Positions 1-7,024 of a DNA stretch of 64,000 nucleotides are shown here, piece by piece. The position numbers and the translations under genes are program-made. Location: assembly GCA_015066385.1 (NCBI GenBank), contig SVOJ01000004.1:74037-138036 (forward strand). The letters are read 5' to 3'. The stretch's first letter is position 1. Every line of letters starts with the position of its first letter. The notes beneath the pieces were generated by a model. That model made no database searches, had not been told where the DNA came from, and saw nothing but the letters and a program-made list of their open reading frames with translations. Source of the stretch: Oscillospiraceae bacterium. Its GTDB lineage: Bacteria > Bacillota > Clostridia > Oscillospirales > Acutalibacteraceae.

Positions 1-427
1 TTGCGGATTGTGATAACTTAAAAAGCGTTGAGTTTGAAGAAGGCATTACATCCATTGCAGCTTATCTTTTTCAATATTGTTCCGGACTGGAAAATATTAT
101 TATTCCGAATACAGTAACCACAATCGGCAGAGAAGCATTTGAGAATTGCACAAGTCTGAGTTCTGTGCAGTTGCCCGCAAGTCTTGTTGAACTTGGATAT
201 TATGCTTTTTATAATTGTGATTCTTTAACATCAATCAATATACCAAAATCATTAACAACTGTGACTACGCAGTACTCCTATAATGATTTAGCCGCACCTT
301 TTGCGGATTGTGATAACTTAAAAAGCGTTGAGTTTGAAGAAGGCATTACATCCATTGCAGCTTATCTTTTTCAATATTGTTCCGGACTGGAAAATATTAT
401 TATTCCGAATACAGTAACCACAATCGG
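1..427 (+). repeat. 300-bp tandem duplication inside LRR gene
   Basis: Bases 1-127 and 301-427 are identical, giving a 300-bp period that is exactly 100 codons. The first copy is cut by the window edge, so the identical block may be longer. Copies diverge after 127/427 (GGCAGAGAA versus GGTAGTTTG). The repeat stays in frame and preserves the LRR register. Confidence 0.95.
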
Positions 428-3227
428 TAGTTTGGCATTTGTTGGTTGCTCAAATCTGAAATCGGTACAGCTGTCTGCAGATCTGACATCCATCGGTGAA
501 GAGGCATTTTATAGTTGTGCAAGTCTTTCGGATCTCGTGATTCCCGATAAGGTAACCTCGATTAAAAAATCTGCATTCCAGAATTGCTCCTCTTTGAAAA
601 CCATCGTTATTCCGAAAAGTGTCAACAGCCTTGGTACATTTGCATTCTACGGTTGTTCTGCATTGGAAACGGCAACACTGCCGTCACAGATCACATCGAT
701 TCCCAATAGCCTGTTCAGCGGTTGTTCGTCCCTGAAAACCATTGCCATTCCGAATACCGTAAAAACAATCGGCAGCAGTGCATTTGCCAATTGCAAGGCA
801 CTTGAAAATTTCACATTCCCGAATGGCTCCTCTGTTGAAACCATCAATTCTTCTGCTTTTTCCGGCTGTGAATCCTTGACGGAAGTGCGCATTCCGGACG
901 GTGTAAAAACAGTGTCATCGTACGCATTCCAGAATTGTACCGCATTGGAAAAGGTAAGCATTCCCCAGTCCGTAAAAACCATCAGCAACCAAGCCTTCAT
1001 CGGCTGTGAAAAACTTGCAAATGTCACTTTTGCCGATTACAGCATCACAACCCTTGCTGACTCGATTTTTATGGACATTCCTGCCCTCAAAGAAATCGTT
1101 CTGCCCAAGGGACTTACCACCATCAGCAATCAGGCATTCCGCAACTGCACGGGACTTGTGAAAATCACCATCCCTGCATCCGTCACTTCCATTGTCACGA
1201 ATGCACTTTCTTATCCCGACAAAACCGTCATTTGCGGTGTCAAGGGCTCTTATGCCGAAACCTTTGCAACGGAAAACGGCTTCCAATTTGTGGATATTGG
1301 TGTTCCCGCACAGGGCTTCTCACTCAAAGACGGCATTGAAAGCATCGACCTCGAAGCAGGTGAAAAATTCATTGCCGAATTTGAATTCTTCCCCGCCGAT
1401 TCCACGGACTGCATTTCCATGAAAGCCGGCAGTTCCGCTGTTTCCGTTGCCGGCATGGAACTGACCGCCAAGAGCAAGGGCAGCACCGTTGTCACCGCAA
1501 CCACCACAAGCGGCCTGACCTATGAATTCACTGTCAACGTGCGCACCGTCAAAAACATTCAGGTCACACAGATGCCGACAAAAACAACCTTTAAACTTGG
1601 TGAAGAACTGGATCTGACCGGCATGGTACTGACCGTCAATTACAGCGACAACACCACCAAACAGGTAACAGACTATACCGTCAGCGGTTACAACAATTCC
1701 GTTGAGGGCGAAAACAAAATCACGATCAAGTGGATCGCCCTGAACGGCAGCAGCTACTCCACCACGCTGACGCTGAACATCGTAGACCCCAACCCCAAAG
1801 TGACCGGCATTGTCATTGACACCCTACCCGTAAAGACCGTTTACAACCGCGGCGAATCGTTGGATCTGACGGGTCTTGTTGTAACAGCAAACTATACGGA
1901 CGGTTCCTCGGCCGTTATCACCGATTACACCGTCAGCGGTTACAATGCGCTCAAATACGATGCGCAGACCATTACCGTAACCTATAAAGAGTTCACCGCC
2001 ACCTTTACCGTAACAGTCACAAGACCCCACACCTGCACTGCCGGCGATTGGGAAATTATCACCCCCGCAACCTGTACAGCAGTCGGCACAAAGGTACAGA
2101 AATGTGCGGAATGCGGCACCGTGATGGCTACGCAAGAAATTCCCGCCCTCGGCCATGATTATGTCGGCACAATCACGACCCAACCCACCTGCACCACCAA
2201 GGGTGTGAAAACCTACACCTGCGCGAACTGCGGTGACACCTACACCGAAGAGCTTGCCGAACTCGGCCATACCCCCGGTGCGGCTGTGACGGAAGACAAA
2301 ATCGAAGCCACCTGCACGGAAGACGGAGCTTACAACATGGTTGTTTACTGCGCAACCTGTGGAGAAAAATTAAGCACAACTCCGTACACAATCACGGCTT
2401 TCGGCCATACCCCCGGCGCAGATGCAACCTGCACCGAAGATCAGACCTGCACGGTCTGTGGTGAAATCCTGACCGCAAAACTCGGCCACACCCCCGGCGC
2501 AGATGCAACCTGCACCGAAGATCAGGTCTGCACGGTCTGCGGTGAAATCCTGACCGCAAAACTCGGCCATGATTATGATTCTGTTGTCACGGCTCCGACC
2601 TGTGAGGAAGACGGTTTCACCACCTACACTTGCGCAAACTGTGCCGATACCTATGTTGCCGACGAAACCGCGGCAATCGGTCACAGTTGGGACGAGGGCA
2701 TTGTCACCACCGAACCCACAACGGAAACGGACGGTGTTATGACCTACACCTGCACCGTTTGCAGTGAAACAAAGACAGAAACCATTGAGAAACTGCAGGG
2801 TTCTTTCACCGAAAGTGAAGATGCGGTCATTACCGAAGACGGCAACATCTGCACCATGGTCGGCAAAACTGCCGAATCCCTGCTTGCACAGGCAGGTGCT
2901 GCGGCTACGCTTGTTGACAAAAAAGGCAATACCCTCACCGCCGATGCAAAAGTCGGAACGGGTGCGGTGCTGACCCTTGCCGACGGCACACAGTACGAGA
3001 TTATTGTTCCCGGCGATTGTGACGGCGATGCGGCAATCACTTCCGGCGATGCCCGATTCGCCCTTCGTTATTCGGTCGGACTTGAAGATGCACAAGCCGG
3101 CACCGTCTATGCCGCTGCTGCCGATGTTGACACCGCCGCAGGTGTTGCCGCAGGTGATGCACGAGCCATTCTGCGCGCATCGGTCGGATTAGATAATCCT
3201 GATGAATGGTTTGAAAAATTGAGATAA
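1..3227 (+). CDS. BspA-type LRR, Ig-like and dockerin surface protein (5' partial)
   Basis: The reading frame is open to the left edge (codons in phase from base 3), so the N-terminus and any signal peptide lie outside; the GTG at 165 is internal. About 430 visible N-terminal residues are BspA/LRR_5-type leucine-rich repeats with a period near 23 and signatures such as IPNTVTTIGSLAF and FxNCxxL. An Ig-like (Big_2-type) stretch and two Big_3-like domains follow (ESLDLTGLVVTANYTDGSS). Next are several CxxC modules ending in LGH, a form common in clostridial surface proteins. The last 70 residues are a type I dockerin (GDCDGDAAITSGDARFALR and ADVDTAAGVAAGDARAILR). It is inferred to be a secreted adhesin-like protein docking onto a cohesin. 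Bases 1-127 recur perfectly at 301-427, so one 100-residue LRR block is a recent duplication. Confidence 0.9.
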   Translation, partial: ADCDNLKSVEFEEGITSIAAYLFQYCSGLENIIIPNTVTTIGREAFENCTSLSSVQLPASLVELGYYAFYNCDSLTSINIPKSLTTVTTQYSYNDLAAPFADCDNLKSVEFEEGITSIAAYLFQYCSGLENIIIPNTVTTIGSLAFVGCSNLKSVQLSADLTSIGEEAFYSCASLSDLVIPDKVTSIKKSAFQNCSSLKTIVIPKSVNSLGTFAFYGCSALETATLPSQITSIPNSLFSGCSSLKTIAIPNTVKTIGSSAFANCKALENFTFPNGSSVETINSSAFSGCESLTEVRIPDGVKTVSSYAFQNCTALEKVSIPQSVKTISNQAFIGCEKLANVTFADYSITTLADSIFMDIPALKEIVLPKGLTTISNQAFRNCTGLVKITIPASVTSIVTNALSYPDKTVICGVKGSYAETFATENGFQFVDIGVPAQGFSLKDGIESIDLEAGEKFIAEFEFFPADSTDCISMKAGSSAVSVAGMELTAKSKGSTVVTATTTSGLTYEFTVNVRTVKNIQVTQMPTKTTFKLGEELDLTGMVLTVNYSDNTTKQVTDYTVSGYNNSVEGENKITIKWIALNGSSYSTTLTLNIVDPNPKVTGIVIDTLPVKTVYNRGESLDLTGLVVTANYTDGSSAVITDYTVSGYNALKYDAQTITVTYKEFTATFTVTVTRPHTCTAGDWEIITPATCTAVGTKVQKCAECGTVMATQEIPALGHDYVGTITTQPTCTTKGVKTYTCANCGDTYTEELAELGHTPGAAVTEDKIEATCTEDGAYNMVVYCATCGEKLSTTPYTITAFGHTPGADATCTEDQTCTVCGEILTAKLGHTPGADATCTEDQVCTVCGEILTAKLGHDYDSVVTAPTCEEDGFTTYTCANCADTYVADETAAIGHSWDEGIVTTEPTTETDGVMTYTCTVCSETKTETIEKLQGSFTESEDAVITEDGNICTMVGKTAESLLAQAGAAATLVDKKGNTLTADAKVGTGAVLTLADGTQYEIIVPGDCDGDAAITSGDARFALRYSVGLEDAQAGTVYAAAADVDTAAGVAAGDARAILRASVGLDNPDEWFEKLR

Positions 3228-3273
3228 AAAGTCCAATTCCTACCGCTCGAAATCGATTGAGAAACACAAAAAG

Positions 3274-3306
3274 AAACCGTATCGGAGTTTTCCGGTACGG
3301 TTTTTT
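3274..3306 (+). terminator. Intrinsic terminator of the LRR-dockerin gene
   Basis: A 13-bp stem with one G-T pair (AAACCGTATCGGA / TCCGGTACGGTTT) and a GTTT loop is followed by a run of T. It begins 46 bases after the stop codon. Confidence 0.9.
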
Positions 3307-3310
3307 ACAT

Positions 3311-3672
3311 AAAAAAAAGTGTAACACAATTTACAGATCGGTGTATACACGAGCGTAAGGCCTGACACAAAAAAACAACAATACTGTATACCTCACACTT
3401 ACATGGCTCACAAGTGACTATCTCAACTTCAATTCTGTTGCTGACATGAAAAATATCACCGTTAAAATCACTTCCTACGGCAAAATCACAAAAGTAAGCT
3501 GACAAACCATGCCACCATTGACAACTCCATCCATTTTAACAACCTTAAAGGGTGTCCGGGATCCGTAAAAACGGGTCCCGGATGCTCTTTTATCGAAAAC
3601 AGCGGTCAATATTGCAGATTCAAAAAAAATACAAAAAAAGGGGTAACACATCTTCAGGTCGTGTGTATACAC
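3311..3672 (+). repeat. Repeated element with GTGTATACAC palindromes
   Basis: Two related blocks, about 3311-3360 and 3633-3682, each have a poly-A run, then GTAACACA, exactly 12 bases, and the perfect palindrome GTGTATACAC (3341-3350 and 3663-3672). Shared intervening bases include CAG-TCG. They could be duplicated promoter/operator regions. Between them is a short open frame (about 3359-3499, ending in a TGA) that may be the tail of a lost gene, and a hairpin at 3554-3592. The second block sits just upstream of the Nif11-type precursor. Confidence 0.6.
3554..3592 (+). terminator. Terminator-like hairpin before the precursor gene
   Basis: CCGGGATCCGT and ACGGGTCCCGG form an 11-bp stem with one G-T pair around AAAA, followed by ATGCTCTTTT. 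It separates the precursor gene from anything transcribed out of 3311-3500. Confidence 0.7.
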
Positions 3673-3728
3673 AGATGAAAGGCAACAAGATGCCAACAAA
3701 AAAATCAATTTTTAAAGGAGACATTACA

Positions 3729-4061
3729 ATGGTTATCACAAATGAAAAAATCGAACTGCTCGCAACCACACTTATGAATGACATCGCTTTTGCAAACGAA
3801 ATTATCGAACTGGATGCCGAAGATGCCGCGAATGCTCTCAATGAAAAAGGTCTTGCATTCACCGCTGAAGAACTTGCCGCTTTTGCTGAAGATGTTTATG
3901 CTTTCCTTGAAGAAAACAACCGGCTCGGCGCTGATGATCTGGATGAAGTTACCGGTGGTTGCTATTATCATCCGTATCGCCGTCCTCCGTTCCGCCGTTA
4001 CTCCCACTATCACTACGGCCCCTACTGCGTAACCATCAGCTACCGCAAATGCCGCTGGTAA
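3729..4061 (+). CDS. Nif11-type leader peptide / putative RiPP precursor
   Basis: 110 residues. The ATG at 3729 is chosen because AAAGGAG lies about 10 bases upstream; the frame is open further upstream but without a ribosome site. Residues 1-77 resemble the Nif11-like leader family: acidic and helical, with a MNDIAFANEI segment, NEKGLAFTAEEL, and a terminal LDEVTGG double-glycine site. Residues 78-110 form a sharply different core rich in Tyr, Arg and His, with three cysteines (C78, C100, C108) and blocks such as CYYHPYRRPPFRRY. In this family the leader is normally cleaved after GG and the core modified and exported. No modification enzyme, C39 peptidase or ABC transporter is visible in the window, so the gene is an orphan here. 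Product and modification are unknown. Confidence 0.75.
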   Translation: MVITNEKIELLATTLMNDIAFANEIIELDAEDAANALNEKGLAFTAEELAAFAEDVYAFLEENNRLGADDLDEVTGGCYYHPYRRPPFRRYSHYHYGPYCVTISYRKCRW

Positions 4062-4076
4062 GTTGACATAACCTGA

Positions 4077-4110
4077 AAAAACCTCGTTCAAAAAGAACGG
4101 GGTTTTTTAT
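4077..4110 (+). terminator. Intrinsic terminator after Nif11-type gene
   Basis: Stem AACCTCGTTC / GAACGGGGTT around AAAAA, followed by six T, 17 bases after the stop codon. The convergent cysteine synthase gene ends at 4126. Confidence 0.85.
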
Positions 4111-4125
4111 ACCGATAAACTGATT

Positions 4126-5052
4126 TTATTCAAACAGCGGGGTGGAAAAGTAGCGTTCAGCCGTATCGGGCAAGACCGTGACCACCGTTTTTCCCTTGCC
4201 GAGCTGTTTTGCAAGACGAAGTGCCGCAGCAACATTTGTACCGCTGCTGATACCGCACAAAATCCCCTCTTTGCACGCAAGGTCTTTGGACGTCTGTAGT
4301 GCTTCTTCGTCTTTGACAATACACACATCATCATAAATATTTGTGTTGAGAATGTCGGGAATCAGACCGTCACCAATACCCATCTGCACATGCGTTCCGA
4401 TCGACCCGCCCGACAGTATAGCGGCATTTTCGGGTTCGACTGCCCAGATGGTCATGTCGGGATTATGCTCCTTGAGCACCTCGCCGATGCCCGTGATGGT
4501 ACCGCCCGTACCGATGCCCGAACAGAAACCGTGAATGGGTTTTCCGACCTGGGAAAGAATTTCTTTTGCCGTTCCCTCTCTCTGCACGGCGGGGTTGGCG
4601 GGATTCTCAAACTGTTGCGGCACAAAAACTCGGCTGTTTTCGGCTTTCATTTTCAAAGCAAGGTTCAGGCATTCTTCGATGCAAAGACCGATATTACCCG
4701 CATCATGCACAAGTATGACCTCTGCGCCATATTGTTGCACAAGTTTTCTGCGTTCTTCACTGACGGAATCGGGCATGATAATTTTTACTTTATAGCCTCT
4801 GACCGCACCGACCAATGCAAGCCCGATCCCCTGATTGCCCGAAGTGGGTTCAACAATGATCGAATCTTTGCTGATCAGTCCCTTGTTTTCGGCATCAAGG
4901 ATCATGTTATATGCCGTGCGGGTCTTGATGGAACCGCCGACATTGAGTCCTTCAAATTTTACAAGAATTTCGGCACTGTCTTCGTCTGCCATACGGTTGA
5001 GACGGATAATGGGCGTATTGCCGAGTGCCTGCAGAATATTGTCACAAATCAT
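4126..5052 (-). CDS. cysK: Cysteine synthase (O-acetylserine sulfhydrylase family)
   Basis: 308 residues, a normal CysK length, starting at ATG 5052 (a TTG at 5067 is in frame but has weaker support). This fold-type II PLP enzyme makes cysteine from O-acetylserine and sulfide in the cytoplasm. Motifs in order: GNTPIIRLNR at 11-20, GGSIKTR with the PLP lysine at K43, PTSGNQGIGLA, the phosphate-binding loop GTGGTITG, and CGISSG near the C-terminus. SIKTR and SGNQG differ from the common SVKDR and SGNTG, so a related beta-replacement activity is possible. It appears monocistronic, with its own promoter. Confidence 0.9.
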   Translation of the reverse strand: MICDNILQALGNTPIIRLNRMADEDSAEILVKFEGLNVGGSIKTRTAYNMILDAENKGLISKDSIIVEPTSGNQGIGLALVGAVRGYKVKIIMPDSVSEERRKLVQQYGAEVILVHDAGNIGLCIEECLNLALKMKAENSRVFVPQQFENPANPAVQREGTAKEILSQVGKPIHGFCSGIGTGGTITGIGEVLKEHNPDMTIWAVEPENAAILSGGSIGTHVQMGIGDGLIPDILNTNIYDDVCIVKDEEALQTSKDLACKEGILCGISSGTNVAAALRLAKQLGKGKTVVTVLPDTAERYFSTPLFE

Positions 5053-5084
5053 AACAAAACCTACCAAAAAAAAGAATACGAAAA

Positions 5085-5113
5085 ATTATAGCATATACTG
5101 AAACAAATTGCAA
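5085..5113 (-). promoter_or_regulatory. Sigma-A-type promoter of cysteine synthase gene
   Basis: Reading the minus strand, TTGCAA (5108-5113), a 17-base spacer and TATAAT (5085-5090) lie 33 bases upstream of the ATG. Confidence 0.8.
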
Positions 5114-5162
5114 TTATATTTTTTAATATATGTCGATTTTATAGCTCTGTGCGTATCGTCCG

Positions 5163-5206
5163 AAAAAAAAATCCCGTATTTCACTGCATCGGAAAATTAC
5201 GGGATT
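5163..5206 (-). terminator. Terminator of the cohesin operon
   Basis: On the minus strand AATCCCGTA pairs with TACGGGATT, followed by a run of T (plus-strand A-run from 5163). It lies just beyond the stop codon at 5214. Confidence 0.85.
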
Positions 5207-5213
5207 GGCATAT

Positions 5214-6107
5214 TTATCTATTTTTCCTGAATCGGATCAAGGCAAAAGCGGCTACGGCAAAAAGTAAAACAGTCAAAACAACACCAAGCATGATTTTCTG
5301 TTGTCCGGAATCGTTTTGCAGTTTTGTATCTGCATACTCTTGTCGGGTAGTTGCCTGTTCGACAGGTTCTGTTCCGGTATCTGCACCGGAACCGCTTTCC
5401 GCAGTTGCATTCGCGCTGTCTGTATTTTCTGTTTGCGAAATATTTCCGGATTCCGTGACCTCCGTATCGGCATCGGACGAGGCAATTGCAACCGTCGTTG
5501 CGGCGGTTGTTTTTTCCGTTGCGGCGGGCTCACCCGCCGTGGTTGTTATCACGCTCGTTGTGTCAACCGATGTTGTTGCAGCGGCGCTTGCCTGTTCGGT
5601 CGGAGCAGACGGATTATCCGTTATAACACCGATCTCTTCATTCGGTTCGGATGCTTGCTCAACAACGCTGATGATGCCGTCGGCAACCTGCAGGGTAACG
5701 GTTTTGCCTTTTTCATTCTGCATCGTACAAACACCGCTGAGCACATAGTCCCCCACAGCCGTATCGGCAGGAATATTGACCGACAACTGCAGAATTTTTC
5801 CCTCAGCGGTTTTTTGTGTTGAAAAAGCAATCACACCGTCGGCGGTATTTTTATCCCATTCTTTCAATATGGCACCGGAAAACTGCCATTTTGCCGTCCC
5901 CGGAAGCAATTCTCTATTTTTACAATCGACTGCAAAATACATGGACTTGATTTCAAGCGGCTGCACAAGCGAAACGCTGATATTGACTCTATCCCCTGCC
6001 TGTGCCTGTACGCTGCCGATCTGCACATCTGTCTGCGCCGCGTTTGCGAACAGACAAAAAAGCGCAATGAAGCAAGCCACCAAAATAAAAACTTTTATTT
6101 TACGCAT
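5214..6107 (-). CDS. Membrane-anchored cohesin-domain protein
   Basis: 297 residues from ATG 6107, chosen because GGGAG is 9 bases upstream; ATG 6113 is also in frame but too close to that site. A signal peptide covers about residues 1-24 (VFILVACFIALFCLFANAA). A cohesin-like beta domain spans about 25-150 (VQIGSVQAQAGDRVNISVSL, then GDYVLSGVCTM). A long Thr/Ser/Ala/Glu-rich linker covers about 150-265. One membrane helix follows (MLGVVLTVLLFAVAAFALI), with basic tail RFRKNR. No LPxTG motif is seen, so anchoring is by the helix. It is the last gene of a three-gene operon and plausibly tethers dockerin-bearing partners to the cell. The cohesin assignment is by pattern, not by search. Confidence 0.75.
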   Translation of the reverse strand: MRKIKVFILVACFIALFCLFANAAQTDVQIGSVQAQAGDRVNISVSLVQPLEIKSMYFAVDCKNRELLPGTAKWQFSGAILKEWDKNTADGVIAFSTQKTAEGKILQLSVNIPADTAVGDYVLSGVCTMQNEKGKTVTLQVADGIISVVEQASEPNEEIGVITDNPSAPTEQASAAATTSVDTTSVITTTAGEPAATEKTTAATTVAIASSDADTEVTESGNISQTENTDSANATAESGSGADTGTEPVEQATTRQEYADTKLQNDSGQQKIMLGVVLTVLLFAVAAFALIRFRKNR

Positions 6108-6127
6108 CGTCATTTTCTCCCGTGTTT

Positions 6128-6979
6128 TCAGGATGCTGCAACCTGCATAACAGGCAATTTGGTTTTGTCTTCCAAATCCACGCTTGTGCGCAAGGTCAGA
6201 CGGGCATCTTCCGCGGATATTTTGCCGTCTGCATTTACATCCGCTAAAATGCGCTGTGTCTCATCCGGAACATCCAGTTCAACAGCAAATCGCAAAATTG
6301 AACGCGCATCGGAAGATTCAATTCTGCCGTTTCTGTCAATGTCGCCGTGCAGTACATAGTATTTGTAGGTGCGGCAGGCATGACAGGTCAGCACGTTGGC
6401 ACGTTTGTCGGCATCGTAGCCGTTTTCAACAAAAGAATGCGCCTGCGACATGGGCTGTAGGCAGAGTCCGCAGGAGGCAATATGGCTCTGCTCGTCTTCA
6501 TAGTGCCATGTGCCCGGTTCATGGGTATGCAGAACATTTACTTCACCGGAATCCGTGGTGAATGCAAGTTCGGCATTGCCGTTTTTAATAACACAATTGA
6601 TGTCAAAATCAACAGTCGGGGATATGCTTTTCGGCACATCCTTTGCAATAAAATCAACGCGCAGCAATTGGCCGTTAAAAGAATGCTCTTTTTCATAGGT
6701 CAAAACAACCTCATTGGCGCGAAAATCGAATATAAAAGGTTCGTCCTGAAGCCATTCACATCCCGTCAATTCCAGAACATCGGTATCGTAATTGAATATG
6801 ATCAGAAGTGATTTTGCTTTTTCAAGATTTTCCGCTTCAATGACGATTGAAAACGAATCTTCAACCGTAACGGTTGTATCCTGCCAATAAATTCTTGAAT
6901 CAGCAGATGCCCCAATTGCTTGGGGCATCATGGTGATAACCAGAATGGCAGTAAATAAAAAACTGAATAACTTTTTCAT
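6128..6979 (-). CDS. Secreted cohesin-dockerin protein
   Basis: 283 residues with AGGAG upstream of ATG 6979. A signal peptide occupies about 1-25, followed by a cohesin-like domain (about 30-150; SLLIIFNYDTDVLELTGCEW). A short module with CGLC and CHAC pairs follows (about 152-207), then a C-terminal type I dockerin with two calcium-loop repeats (DIDRNGRIESSDARSILR and DVNADGKISAEDARLTLR). Carrying both partner modules lets it act as a bridging adaptor. It lies 20 bases upstream of the membrane-anchored cohesin and 45 bases downstream of the next dockerin protein, consistent with one transcript. Confidence 0.8.
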   Translation of the reverse strand: MKKLFSFLFTAILVITMMPQAIGASADSRIYWQDTTVTVEDSFSIVIEAENLEKAKSLLIIFNYDTDVLELTGCEWLQDEPFIFDFRANEVVLTYEKEHSFNGQLLRVDFIAKDVPKSISPTVDFDINCVIKNGNAELAFTTDSGEVNVLHTHEPGTWHYEDEQSHIASCGLCLQPMSQAHSFVENGYDADKRANVLTCHACRTYKYYVLHGDIDRNGRIESSDARSILRFAVELDVPDETQRILADVNADGKISAEDARLTLRTSVDLEDKTKLPVMQVAAS

Positions 6980-7024
6980 TTATCTGCTCCTGTATGTGGT
7001 TAATGAAGCATTGCAGAATTCAAC

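Noticed and set aside
2370-3095. 241-codon minus-strand frame
   Set aside because: It is antisense to the CxxC and dockerin region of the LRR protein; its Cys pattern mirrors that repeat.
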